64,000 nucleotides of DNA from Allolobophora icterica (GCA_963556255.1 OY744611.1:35040285-35104284); one strand, 5' to 3'. Shown: positions 21,102-31,625, numbered from the stretch's first letter. A program made the numbers and translations. Notes: generated from the letters alone by a model not told the origin.

Positions 21102-21848
21102 TCAAGGTTCTGTTCACTCATAAAATCGAGTTCCACGCCGCTGCCTCCGTTAAGAAGGCGATGGATATCGACGGCTTTGTTGTTCTTTGGCTCCGGGCAG
21201 CTTTGACATGGCGCCTTGGAAAGCCACTGCGTTGAAACGCTGCACCATCACCGGTAGGCTCTTGAATAGGAAGTTTGTTTCGCGGGAGTCATCGGTGGTT
21301 TTCGACAGCCGGCGACCAATTTCCGATAGAAAGGCGAGGCCCTCTCTGTTAAGGGGACCGAAGGTTTCCACAGCTACAGGTATGAAGATGTATCGCTTCT
21401 GTAGCTCAGAGTATTTGATGTACTTTCTCGCGGCAGCCACCTCCGCCGCCCCTCCTGCCGTGGCCGCCGTTGCTGTGATGTAAGAGGCGGCCACCGTGTC
21501 CACCACCGTCGCGTCCCACAATAGGGACAGCCCGTCGCTCCACGGTATTAGGGTCTGGCCATCCGGTCTCTTACCATCCGACCTGGATAAGCCGGACGGC
21601 TCCTTGACTGCCGGGGTGCCGGCTCTGTTGAGGCTGCGGTGGATGAGGTCGTTGATGTTGCTATGCCTAGCTTGTCGGCCGAACCCCAGTGAGCACGACA
21701 GCCCATGCGCGCCTCTGGACGAGACGTTGGCGCCGCATGCGCATTTGTGCGGTTCGCAGATTGCCAGACCCAATCGTAGACCGACCGCCACCCTCATGGT
21801 CTCGTCATCCAGTCTGAGGCCGCGAGCAGCGATCGGGAGGGCGTGTAA
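21102..21848 (-). mobile_element. RLE-type retroelement, endonuclease-domain fragment (copy 2)
   Basis: The minus strand encodes GLRLDDETMRVAVGLRLG, CACGANVSSRGAHGLSC, KRPDGQTLIPW and LLWDATVVDT, then QRFNAVAFQG and a stop at 21150. It is a diverged paralogue of 19044-19760. The open frame runs on through the microsatellite as poly-Ile to 22112, which is not homologous sequence. It ends about 435 bp upstream of the jun start codon. Confidence 0.82.
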
Positions 21849-21930
<82 letters not shown>

Positions 21931-21931
21931 T
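21849..21931. repeat. (ATT)n microsatellite upstream of jun
   Basis: About 27 perfect units, read as poly-Ile in open frames on both strands. It marks the 5' boundary of retroelement copy 2. Confidence 0.95.
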
Positions 21932-22112
21932 CGAAGCCTTGCGATTTGTGGTTGGCAGCAGTACAAGATGTTTTAGGAGAGAGAGAAGACCTTTGGTAGA
22001 GCGTAATATTTATGAAGGTTGTCTCTTCAATCGGTGATAGCCTGAACCAGAAATTAAGATTGGCTATAAAATCGTCGTTCATACTAATATCATCCTGAGC
22101 TATATAATTCAT

Positions 22113-22282
22113 CGGAGGTCAGAGCTAAAAATAGGCTGCGTGGGCGAGGCCAAATGAAATTCCTTGGGCTGTAGGCCTGGGGTCTATGTGCGTAAATAAA
22201 TTTGATCTATTTTAACGGATTTTAGTCAAAAATCCGCGATTTTGTCATCTGAAAACCTAGCCCGGTCGACAGTTCGTCGAAG
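22113..22282 (+). promoter_or_regulatory. jun upstream region between retroelement and start codon
   Basis: Only about 170 bp of non-repeat sequence separates the open retroelement frame from ATG. It includes the 5' UTR and perhaps the core promoter. I see no consensus TRE, SRE or TATA box, so the call rests on position. Confidence 0.3.
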
Positions 22283-23314
22283 ATGGAGCGTTCGATGGAC
22301 GAATGTTCGGCACTGAGGCGAAAAAAGAACAGTTTAACGCTTGATCTAACGAACAGCCGCGTCGGGAAGAAGGCATACTGCGACCAGGCCGCCGCAGCTG
22401 TAGGTGGCAGTGGGGGGCTTGCTGGAAGTACGGCAACCGCCACGGGAGGCCCGTGCACCCTCGACTCCCTGCAGCTGTCGTCGCCCGAGTGCCGTGGCCT
22501 GCTGAAGCTGACGACGGCCGAACTGGAGCGATTTCTTCTCCAACCGAATGCGCCGTTGCTCGCTTCTCCGGCGACCCCCTTGCTCTTTCTCAAGCCGACC
22601 AACGAGGAACAAGAAGCGTACGCTAGAGGCTTCATGGATGCCCTTATAGAAATCCGGCGCAAGCAGCTCAACAGCTTCAGCGGAATTGTCTGCCTTGATG
22701 GGAGTGCCACAGGGCCTGGAGTGACATCCTCCCTGGTGACCCTGACCCCAGTCTCACCCTATGCCCCAATGAGTTCGGACACGATCACTTCCGGAAGTCT
22801 TTGTTCCCAGCTCCTGCCTGTAAACCTCACGAATCCTGCTTCGCGAAATGGGAGTTCGACCGCCTCAACTGGGACTCCAACCCAGCAGAGTGACCCACAT
22901 GAACCAGCGGCAAAGTGGAGCGACCCACCTGAACCAGTGGCTCAGTGGAGCAACCCATCTGACCAGTGGAGCAACCCACCTGACCAAATGAATGAGTCAA
23001 GCTCACGATCAAGCTCGCAGACTGATCCAAGCGGAAACACGCCACCACAGTCACCAATTGACATGTCCGATCAGGAGCGGATCAAGCTCGAGCGAAAACG
23101 TGAGAAGAACCGCAGAGCAGCGCAGAAGTGCCGGACACGCAAGCTTGAGCGCATTGCTCGCCTCGAGCACCGCACAAAGGAACTGCGCGATCAGAACGCG
23201 CGCCTTGCCCAAGAATCCGCTGATGTTCGTGATCAGCTACTTAGACTCAGGAGCCAGATCGCCGAGCACTTTCGTAATGGGTGCTTTCTCGCTCGCGAGT
23301 CAGATGATGCTTAA
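22283..23314 (+). CDS. JUN: Jun-family bZIP transcription factor (AP-1), intronless
   Basis: A complete 343-residue frame in one exon, as jun genes usually are. RRKKNSLTLDL (residues 12-22) matches the Jun delta/JNK docking site. SSPE (66-69) aligns with human Ser63, and LLKLTTAELERF (73-84) with the Ser73 region. EEQEAYARGFMDAL aligns with DEQEGFAEGFVRAL. The bZIP is at 263-325: NRRAAQKCR in the basic region keeps the Asn and the redox-sensitive Cys (283), followed by KLERIARLE and a zipper with Leu/Leu/Leu/Val/Leu heptads. The ending RNGCFL matches VNSGCQL. The family binds TRE/CRE sites as Jun-Jun or Jun-Fos dimers in the nucleus. The Ser73-equivalent lacks its proline. A WSNPP-type repeat lies at about 205-235. 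The ATG has a good context (aagATGG). Fos and ATF are excluded by the N-terminal homology. Confidence 0.95.
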   Translation: MERSMDECSALRRKKNSLTLDLTNSRVGKKAYCDQAAAAVGGSGGLAGSTATATGGPCTLDSLQLSSPECRGLLKLTTAELERFLLQPNAPLLASPATPLLFLKPTNEEQEAYARGFMDALIEIRRKQLNSFSGIVCLDGSATGPGVTSSLVTLTPVSPYAPMSSDTITSGSLCSQLLPVNLTNPASRNGSSTASTGTPTQQSDPHEPAAKWSDPPEPVAQWSNPSDQWSNPPDQMNESSSRSSSQTDPSGNTPPQSPIDMSDQERIKLERKREKNRRAAQKCRTRKLERIARLEHRTKELRDQNARLAQESADVRDQLLRLRSQIAEHFRNGCFLARESDDA

Positions 23315-23602
23315 GAACAGCAAGGTTTTGAGACAAATAGCGATGTAGCAGCGTTTGAGCGTAGTAAAAATCTTGTAGTTTGTACTACGAAAGTGTGGTT
23401 GTGGGAGTAATTAGTGGGGTTTCTCGGACGCTACTGAGGGATTTAACAAGCAATACTGGGTTTGAAATGAGGAAACATGAGCCTATTATTAGGGCAGTGT
23501 GGAAAATCGTAAAAAAGAGACACGGGATGAGAAGCTTGTAATGAATGGTAAAATTAGTGGTGGAAAAGGAGCACGTGTGAGAACTAGTTGGTCAGTATAG
23601 AG

Positions 23603-23919
23603 CAGCGGTTCTCAACCTTTTTAGACTCAAGGACCACTTATAAATTTTGTGTCTCGGTCGCTGACCACCACCAAAAATTGTGCCAAAAGGAAATTAATAC
23701 AAAATAATTTTTTGCCATAAATCCTCGCATTATTAGGTTCATGCTGCCATCTAGCCGATTCTAGCTATTGAAATGAAACAGAAATTTTAAAAATCACAAA
23801 ATTTGTCTGTTTGCATGCTTTTAATTGTAAAAATCTAAATTGTAGACCTTGCTCGCGGACCACCAGGCAGATGGCCACGGACCACCAGTGGTCCGCGGTC
23901 CACAGGTTGAGAACCACTG
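23603..23919. mobile_element. hAT-Charlie-like MITE in the jun 3' flank
   Basis: Ends CAGCGGTTCTCAACC and GGTTGAGAACCACTG, with GTATAGAG duplicated at 23595-23602 and 23920-23927. The interior repeats 'ggaccacc' motifs. There is no transposase. It starts 288 bp after the jun stop and may be transcribed in its 3' UTR. Confidence 0.93.
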
Positions 23920-23999
23920 GTATAGAGGGAGTGGTAGAGATCGAAGTGGGCTGAAAAGAAAGACACTTGAAAACGAAAGTACTAGTAGGACCTAGAATC

Positions 24000-24300
24000 A
24001 AACATAGGGCCCAGCAACAACAGTGGTAAGGTGCAGATTGGAATCCTGAACAGAAGAAAGCTGGAACAAATCAAGTCTGGAACGGATCGAAGATGAAACA
24101 GATAGAAGCTGGAAAAGCCTGAGGGTGGAACAGTGGAGCTGGAAAGATCATGGATGGTACAGGTCGATGAAGGAACAACAGACTGAGGGTCTCAAAAGTT
24201 CAGCAACAGGATGCAGGACAGGAACACAGTGCAGGAGAGGAACAAGAGGATCGAAACGGAATCTGGAACACCAATGATCCAGACGAAAGATTGTCTCGAG
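24000..24300. repeat. Purine-rich degenerate GGAACA repeat
   Basis: Many imperfect 'tggaac', 'ggaaca' and 'gctgga' motifs suggest a decayed short-period satellite. There is no coding support. Confidence 0.4.
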
Positions 24301-24904
24301 TCTTTCTTGTTGTTACTGTCTCATAAGTAGTGGCATTAGCGGAAATCAGATGTGGTATTTAAGTTTACTTTTGATGTCTGAAGCTTTTATTTCTGTTACA
24401 AATTTAAATAGTTGGACAGATAAATATCAAGCACCGTGGGATGTGACCTGTGACCCAGGGTCCTGACGGACATTTCCTCAGGTTTTTGCAGGGGTTACAG
24501 GCATGGGTTTGCTAGGAAATATTTTTGTCGTGTGTACAGAAGTGCATGATGGTATATTATGAAATGTTTGCTGATCGTTAATGTTTTGTTAAACTTGAAC
24601 CAAAATTTGACCTTAGAAACTAAATCTGGCCTAAAACTGATGATCATTGTGTTGCTCTGCATATCTTTCGAAGTTATTTCTGTTCTTGTTTGTTATCGAG
24701 GTATTGAGCATCGGCTGAGCACTTTGCAAGGAGTCACTAGATATAGGATTCAATTCCCGTTGATTGTTCGTAGCCAAGTAGTCTTGCACTTCATCCAATG
24801 TAATCTGATGACTTCTATTGTGCATTGTGATATAATATTCAAGACGTTAGTGAATGGTTGTTTCAAGCAAAATCGGAATCAAAGCTCATATTCCATTGGA
24901 AAGC

Positions 24905-25150
24905 CAGGTTGAAATCCAACAAAAAAAAACAGGGAAACCAGAAGCAGGGTATGGTGGGTATGCAAGCTGAGTCTTAAGTTTTGACCTGATGACATCAAAG
25001 AATTGACAGAATTAATTTAATTGGATAGCGAATTCCACAGCTTTGGACCAGCAACCCAAAAGGCAAAAGAGCCCAACACTGTTCGGGTGCAGCACACATC
25101 AAGGGTCACGGTGTCTATTGGTTGAGTGCAATATCTATTTATATTTGGGT
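24905..25150. repeat. Dispersed repeat, copy lacking the SINE
   Basis: It matches 14880-15240 without the inserted tRNA-like SINE and so serves as a related empty site. Its own identity is unknown. Confidence 0.55.
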
Positions 25151-25639
25151 GCATATGGAACAGAGATTGGTTAGTTTTACCGAAACGTAGTACTTTGTGA
25201 ATTGTTGGGCAGATTTTGAAATGGATTTCGATTCAGCCGAAAATCCTTCAAACGCAAGCCTTCAAGACCATGTCTCTACGGTCTAATGTTGACAATAGTC
25301 CTTAGAGACTTCCACTATCAATAACTGTGCTCAGAGGTCTGGGATTTTCTTAGTGGCTTTCAACCAGTCACCCAGGATGTTGAGACATGCACCGATTTGC
25401 TTAGCTGCAGCCCTCAACTGTTATCTTATGCATTATGATGTCTGTGGCACTATAGGAGTTATCAAATTGGATAGGGTGGTAAAATTGTTTATTGTACCTT
25501 ACTTTGAAATTGCATCACAGCAGGTTTTTGTATCTGCCTTGAGAACACTTACGACAGAACCTTGTACCTGGGCAGGCATCCAGGATGATCTAAATTTCCA
25601 ACTAAGGAATGTACACGTGATGATTGTACAGTCAATGGT

Positions 25640-26080
25640 GTACAGTATACAGCTGTGAGTGTACACTAATGTTTACAATCAAACAACGTACACACTTGAC
25701 GAATGAGTAACGTTTTACTCAAAATTTGGACTCACTTGAATGCATTAGCTATATGTTTTTTACATGCACTAAAAAAAATTGTATGCCACATGCAGTACAG
25801 TGTGCTCTTGTACACATAGTGTATGTGTTTTATTCTACACATGAATAGCTGGGTAAAGATTTACATAAAAGGGTGTTGTACATGTTACTGCATGTATCAA
25901 AATATTTATGTAACAACTTCTAAGAACTTGTAAAATGTGCTATATATTTACTGTATGAACACTCTGGTTAATGGAGCTCGACATATACTTTGTTCCCGTG
26001 TGAGAGAATGTACATACTGTACACCATAGTGTACATAATCGGCAATTTGCACTCAGTTATGTATACACATATGTACACCT
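25640..26080. repeat. GTACAC-rich degenerate sequence
   Basis: Numerous 'gtgtaca' and 'gtacac' words occur on both strands without a fixed period. No gene is seen between 25150 and 26500. Confidence 0.3.
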
Positions 26081-26529
26081 TTTTCTGAATGTAGTTGAAA
26101 TCTGTTAGCGAAATACTTAGTGAAATAATTGTCTATAGCTGTATTCGAATTTGTACAGCCGTTGCGTTTGTTAATCTATTCTAGTCATCTAATCAGTTTA
26201 ACGATTGCATAATATGAGCATTGTTATTGTTAGTTGTTAGTATTATGAATTGCTTTTTAATGATCAGTAATAATAATTATTATGATTAGTTTATTAATAA
26301 TACTAATAAATGGGCTAAGAATATTGCTGAATGTTTTCGTGCAGTACGTACACCATTTATTCTGTCATGCATACGTTCTTATTATTACTGATAACTTATT
26401 AATACCACATATGTACACTTGAACGTTTTAGCTGGTCTTTGGTTTTTACTCAATTCGTTAGCAGTTTACGTGCATTGCCTGCCAAGTAATACATTTGCAT
26501 AAGACCTTTTCGTGAGTAACTATTACATG

Positions 26530-26880
26530 GGTCTGTCAACAATAGCCCAAGCAAATGTGTTACTCCCTAAATTACATTACCCAAACTACAAATTTTAATA
26601 TACATGCCCAAAACTATGTACCCCAAAGGTCCAAACCCAAATCTATTTATTCAGTATCCCAAACTGCTTAAGCCAAACCACAAACCCAAATCTATGTAGC
26701 ACTACCGCCAATACACTATACCCCAAACTAAAACCCATTCTATATACCAGCATCTAAAATTACATATATGTATCTTTCATGCCCAAATCTAAATGCCAGT
26801 ACCACAAACTACATTTCCTAAACTAAGCATCTTGTACGCAAACTCCACAGTCCACACCCAAAACTACGTACACCTTAGAG
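26530..26880. repeat. Degenerate CCCAAACTA minisatellite
   Basis: Words such as 'cccaaacta', 'cccaaatcta' and 'cccaaaacta' recur every 15-30 bases. It is non-coding. Confidence 0.55.
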
Positions 26881-27039
26881 AGTTACTTTGAAAGCGCTAG
26901 ATGTTTGTGATACACTGCATTACCGTATATTACTTTTCTTTACAGAAACCTTACAAAGCGATCACCGTTGTTTAGGTGTCGGGTGTCAGTATTATCGGAT
27001 TTGTTTTATGCCCTTTACAGTGATTTGAAAGTGTAATAA

Positions 27040-27600
27040 TCGTAGGAATTACAGAATTGTTGAGTACAGAGCTTGCTGTTATTTTTGTGCTGATTACACG
27101 ATATGCTTTTTTCATAAAGCCACAATTACACAATATGCAGTAAATTGTTGAGTGATAATTACCAAATGTTCTTGTAAATTGTTACTCGAATTGTATAGTG
27201 ACTATGATACGTAATGTAGGTTTCTGAATGATTATTCGAACTGCCGTGAACTGGTGAAAAATGAGCAACTTGTGTTATCATTAGGAACACCACACAAAGC
27301 GTGCCATGTTTTGAACTCGATCAGAAAAAGTTTAGTAATTGTTGAAATAGGACTATAGTATTGTGTCAAATTGTTGAACTGAATGTATCATGAACTGTTG
27401 AAATATGATTACAGCATGTGCCATAACTTGTAGAACTAGGATTACAGACTGTGCCATAAATTGTTGAGGTTACTATTCAGACTGTGCTGGAAATAGGATT
27501 TTTTTAAATAGGTTTATAGTAAGTGCTATGAACTGTAGAACTAGCATTACAGAATGTGCTTAAATTGTTGAACTTGGAATACAGAGAATGTACTGCGACA
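27040..27600. repeat. Degenerate ~45-bp tandem repeat
   Basis: Repeating order 'attgttgaa', 'taggattaca', 'gtgccataaa' appears about ten times with variable spacing. It is non-coding. Confidence 0.65.
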
Positions 27601-27604
27601 GCGC

Positions 27605-27795
27605 CGGCCTTAGGGGTGTGAACCGTCTGGTCGCACAGGGCCCGCAACTTTAATAGGGGGGCTCGAAAATGTCACAGAAAATTAACATGAACAAGACACC
27701 CTAATAAGAACAATGAAAAATAATTTTACTTGTGTTATGGGGGCCTGTACAGTATACTCCGCACAGGGCCCCAAATTGTTGCCAGCCTAAGCTGT
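27605..27795. mobile_element. Small MITE-like insertion in the 45-bp repeat
   Basis: GCCGGCCTTAGGGG near the left and CCAGCCTAAGCTG near the right form rough inverted ends around 'cacagggccc' blocks. It interrupts the tandem repeat, which resumes briefly at about 27796. No target duplication was seen. Confidence 0.4.
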
Positions 27796-27839
27796 GCTGC
27801 GATTACAGAGTAGTGCTGTAACTGTTGTGGTAAATCATT

Positions 27840-28117
27840 ATTAGTTTATATGGCACTGCTTGGCGATCACAATTTGACATGATGAAAGTAAGCAAGTGCT
27901 GTAAGACTTTCAGATCACAAGTAGTAATGTGAGATTTATACAGCATGATAATCCGAAGTCGGGGGCAGAGTGGTGTTGAGGTATATCGCAAAATGGAGGC
28001 AGACCTCTGCTGGCAAGCACCCACATACTTGAAAATCCTGACTGATGGAAGAGTCACAGAATGCCCTGAGTTCATCCTCAGTGCATTTGTTTGTGGTCAT
28101 TTGGCCAAATATATGTA

Positions 28118-28148
<31 letters not shown>

Positions 28149-29160
28149 GGCCTATGCCAGCAAGCTCTCGCATGTTATCAATGGTTATATATATCGCAAT
28201 TGAAGAATTCTTGAAAGCCATAAATTCAACTATTATGCCTTTGTCTCTGCATACCTAATTTTGCAATGTCATGGTTGTTAGTGTTGGCCTTTAAACTGCA
28301 GGTTTGCGTACATTACTGCCATCATCTGTTGCACTGCCGCTTTACGACCAGATATCAGCCGTCGTTATCTGTGAACGGTTTGATATGATTACTGTAGTAG
28401 GAATCGCAGCAATCAAGTTGTGCTATTCTGTTGCATTACAGCAACCAGTTGTTTTCTTTGTTTTGTTGCACTACATTCGGTTGTCTGTTGTTCTGACACA
28501 GAAAATGCAATGCTCTTTTGCGAAGGTTGTTACATATATGTCTTGGTTTTACTGTATCAAATAAACAATTTTGCTGGGAAAGTTTACGACTAATCTGATG
28601 TATAGACGTCTGTAGCACCATTATCACAAGATACACAAGTGGCAGATGCAAAATGCATTTGCCTTTCACCGCTGAATCCACTGTTTCAGTCCACTTGCCT
28701 TAACTGCACTCATTTAGAGGCTAGTGTCAAATAAGGATACATAAATAAATAAATATCTTTTATTATACTTTAGCCTGATGACCATTAAGGTTATAAATTA
28801 ATAATAACACTATTATTATAAGTATTATTACTGCTGTTATAGTACACAGTTGTTATTATTAATGCTGGTGTAATTAGTAACTTATATCACACTGGCGTTA
28901 AATGCACAAAGCATCAACAGATGGTGTATCAAAACCAGAATTGAGTCAGTATCTAGAATACGAGTCCATTTAGCCGGAGGTTTATCGTATAAGATTATTG
29001 TTGTTACTAGTCTAGATAAAAATGATCCTTCACTGACAAAATTAGGCAAGTAGTTCCAAACTGATTTCTTAACATCAGGCTTTAATATCACCTCAGCGCA
29101 AGAGACCTTGACTAAGACATTCACTGTATGTGGTAAAGTTAGAAAAGTAAAGCAAACAAC
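27840..29160. other. No gene recognised; URM1 3' flank
   Basis: A short TA tract lies at 28121-28147 and an (AAAT)n stretch near 28740. Open frames are hydrophobic or stop-rich with no family match. Confidence 0.35.
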
Positions 29161-29167
29161 ATATTCA

Positions 29168-29173
29168 TTTATT
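29168..29173 (-). terminator. Candidate poly(A) signal for URM1
   Basis: AATAAA on the minus strand, 194 bases beyond the URM1 stop. It is supported by position and hexamer only. Confidence 0.35.
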
Positions 29174-29366
29174 TACACTTGTATCGACAACACTCCTTGT
29201 AGGTATGGTCTGTAAGGATATTTGGCTCAAGCACAGACTTGATAAGAACAGCAATTCAACTGGAAAACCATCCGATGCCTCGACAAAAATCGTCAATTTC
29301 GTTCAATGCGTTGCGACCTGAACCCTATACAAAAGCAAAGTACTTCAGGGTTAAAGGTCACAACCT

Positions 29367-29663
29367 TTAACCACCGTGTAGGGTTGATATAAAGAGAATA
29401 GTGTCTCCATCAGCAACGACCCCATCGAGTTCACCGCAAAGTTCCCAGTCCGTATCGTTGACGAGGACCAAAATTCCTGGTCGAACTGTTTCGCCTTGGA
29501 GAAAGAGTTCTGGTCTCTCCCTTACCATGTTGTCCCTCATCCAGGCCAGAAGATTCCGCATCGACCACATCTCACCATTAGCTGGTAGTGTCACCGTGTG
29601 GCGTTTTATACGATCAAACAGAAGCTCTGCTCCTCCTCCGAACTCTATGGTAATGGTTGGCAT
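29367..29663 (-). CDS. URM1: Ubiquitin-related modifier 1 (URM1)
   Basis: A complete 98-residue beta-grasp protein, close to the ~101 residues of human URM1. [32 protein letters not shown] and the ending ISTLHGG match the family closely. The C-terminal Gly-Gly is the residue pair that is thiocarboxylated. URM1 is the sulfur carrier for 2-thiolation of tRNA wobble uridine and also a protein modifier, acting in the cytosol with the MOCS3/Uba4 activating enzyme. The coding region is one exon. A good acceptor (catgtttttacag) lies 32 bases before ATG, so a 5' UTR intron is likely. This argues against a processed pseudogene, as does the intact frame and lack of a poly(A) tail. Confidence 0.95.
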   Translation of the reverse strand: MPTITIEFGGGAELLFDRIKRHTVTLPANGEMWSMRNLLAWMRDNMVRERPELFLQGETVRPGILVLVNDTDWELCGELDGVVADGDTILFISTLHGG

Positions 29664-29695
29664 AGCAAAGCAATATTCAATGACAGAAATTAGCC
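29664..29695 (-). promoter_or_regulatory. URM1 5' UTR part of the coding exon
   Basis: The 32 bases between a consensus acceptor (tttttacag at 29696-29704) and ATG are inferred to be 5' UTR. An upstream non-coding exon was not identified. Confidence 0.45.
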
Positions 29696-30058
29696 CTGTA
29701 AAAACATGATGCCAAACAACAACAGAGTTTTATTTCAAGTTTCTTCAAAAGTTATATGATATGCAAAACAGAATTCTCGGCTTCTTCAAAAGTCAGATGA
29801 TATCACTTACAAAAATAACACAAACCCAAAACGATTTCTAATATTATCGAAAAATTCTAGTAACTATAACATCAGTCAGTGAAAGGCAACTAAATATTCA
29901 AGGCACGATATGCCCTAAATATTATGCAACAAATATTTCGATTTGTTAATTTAATTTTAGTAATTCAAATTTATCTTGTTAAACATGAAAATTTTAAAAA
30001 CGTCAAATTTACTTGGCTATAAACCGCTACACAATAAAAAAATTACATATAAATAACT

Positions 30059-30357
30059 AAGGCGATCCAAGGGTGCGGCCCGAATCCCCGAAACCCGAAT
30101 TCCCGAAACAAATTTCGGCCGGATCCCCGAAATCGATTTTAGACTAAAATTACAAATAAACAGGTGAATAGCAAGTATATTGAGATACATCAAGGCCACG
30201 CTAGGTCTATGTCATGTATAAGAGTTTACAATTTAACTTTGAATAGTTTTCCTGTGTTCGGCCACTTTCTATAAAACTGTTTTCGGGAAATCGGGCGTTT
30301 GCGCGTTTTTTCAGCGTTTTCGGGGATTCGGGTTGATCCATGGCCCTCTGGATATTG
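30059..30357. mobile_element. MITE-like element with CCCGAATCCCCGAAA ends
   Basis: CCCGAATCCCCGAAA at about 30080 is inverted as TTTTCGGGGATTCGGG at about 30318-30333, with outer sequence 'gatccaaggg' mirrored by 'gatccatgg'. The middle is AT-rich and has no gene. No target duplication was confirmed. Confidence 0.5.
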
Positions 30358-30378
30358 TCAATATCCAGAGGGCCATGG
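30338..30378. repeat. Perfect 20-bp-arm palindrome
   Basis: CCATGGCCCTCTGGATATTG, one T, then the exact reverse complement. It sits between two transposon-like elements and may be their junction or a hairpin-derived repair product. Confidence 0.95.
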
Positions 30379-30394
30379 TTGATATAAAATCTAG

Positions 30395-30847
30395 GGTTAT
30401 CCCGTAGTTTAGGTTGCTAAATTCCTTAAGAGAAGTTTAGGTTGCTAAATTATTTTAATCTCGGAAACACGCACTTGGTCATTTAATTAACATTTTAATC
30501 GCTCATCCCGCTCGTACTTTAATTAACATTTAATCGTTCATCCCGCTTCCAGTTCAATTAACTTTTTAATCGTCATCCCGCTCTTAGTTTAATTAACTGT
30601 TAAATCGTTCAACCCGCTCCTAGTTCAATTTACGCTCCTAGTCTAAATTACATTTTAATCGTTCATCCCGCTTCCAGTTCAATTAACTTTTTAATCGTCA
30701 TCCCGCTTCTAGTTTAATTAACATTTCAATCGTTCATCCCCCTTCCAGTTTAATTAACATTTTAATCTTTCGTTTAATAATTTAGCAACCTAAAGTACGG
30801 GATTGAAAGCATGGTCTGAATTTAGCAACCTAAACTACGGGATTACC
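30395..30847. mobile_element. Foldback element with internal 36-bp satellite
   Basis: Ends GGTTATCCCGTAGTTTAGG and the inverse of GGTAATCCCGTAGTTTAGG. Flanks AAATCTAG (30387-30394) and AAATCAAG (30848-30855) fit an 8-bp duplication with one change. The interior (30480-30765) is about eight tandem monomers of 35-36 bp ending in 'catcccgcttccag'. There is no transposase. Confidence 0.85.
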
Positions 30848-30859
30848 AAATCAAGTACC

Positions 30860-31300
30860 CCAGAACTTTTGCTTGCCTTGTAAATTCAGTTTTCGACATT
30901 TCGACTCACGAGATATTTTGAGAACACATAGATTAAAATTCTTTTGTAACAGTTTCTAAACCAAATGTAGAAAATCACTTTAAATCATACAAACCTATAG
31001 TGCTCTACGGCTATTATCGCTCAGCACGAAAAGATGTTTTAATTTTTAATAATCAACCACACATTATCGCTCACACGCTTTTCCGCCATTTTATGTAGGC
31101 AATTATTGAGCGCCTGCACTTTCCATACGGGTCACTTTTATCTCTTTTCCATAACAATTTATTATTTCATGTATAACGTCTCGGTGAAAAATTTGCCTAA
31201 AACGAGTCTATGACTGAAGTCGACCAGATAGGCGTGAGCGTTTGTTCTATATTATTTTTTTAAAATTATTATAATTATAAACATTTCATATGTTTAACAA
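30860..31300. other. Nothing recognised
   Basis: AT-rich sequence without exon, repeat or RNA signal that I can support. Confidence 0.35.
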
Positions 31301-31302
31301 GA

Positions 31303-31452
31303 TAAATTATTATTATTATTATTATTATTATTTATTTTTATTTTTTTGCACCCGAGGTAGTTCTGTTCCCTCGGGCTAAGACTGTGCGGTGGCCGGGTAT
31401 CTGGAACGACTCACTCGACAAGATCATGCTGTTATTATTATTATTATTATTT
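31303..31452 (-). mobile_element. RLE retroelement 3' end, severely 5'-truncated (copy 3)
   Basis: In minus-strand order: AAT tract, HDLVE-stop codons (copy 1 ends PELVE-stop), CGTTCCAG, then a hairpin and an A-rich/AAT tail. It keeps only about the last five codons and the 3' UTR. The hairpin is CCCGAGG (31351-31357) with CCTCGGG (31369-31375). Confidence 0.75.
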
Positions 31453-31458
31453 TAGTGG

Positions 31459-31541
<83 letters not shown>
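31459..31541. repeat. (ATT)n microsatellite
   Basis: About 27 perfect units joining retroelement copy 3 to a SINE fragment. Confidence 0.95.
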
Positions 31542-31542
31542 C

Positions 31543-31625
31543 AATGGCACTGGGTCGCTACGCAGCGGCTTGGGGTGGATTCGAACCTGCGACCTTCTGG
31601 TTACAAGGCACCGAACAGGCAAACG
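31543..31625 (-). mobile_element. tRNA-derived SINE, family 2, fragment
   Basis: The minus strand has B box GGTTCGAATCC (31577-31587), preceded by 'gccttgtaaccagaaggtcg' and followed by 'ccaagccgctgcgtagcga'. It matches the SINE near 15020-15095. Confidence 0.7.

Noticed and set aside
20843..21235. Poly-Tyr/poly-Ile open frames around 21.0-21.1 and 21.85-21.93 kb
   Set aside because: They run through ATT microsatellites antisense to the retroelement.
22222..22710. 162-codon minus-strand frame over jun
   Set aside because: Shadow of the conserved Jun frame; no splice or homology support.
27040..27600. Possible CRISPR-like regular repeat
   Set aside because: Unit length and spacing vary, repeats are diverged, there are no cas genes and the DNA is eukaryotic.
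29401..29709. 102-codon plus-strand frame
   Set aside because: Antisense shadow of URM1.
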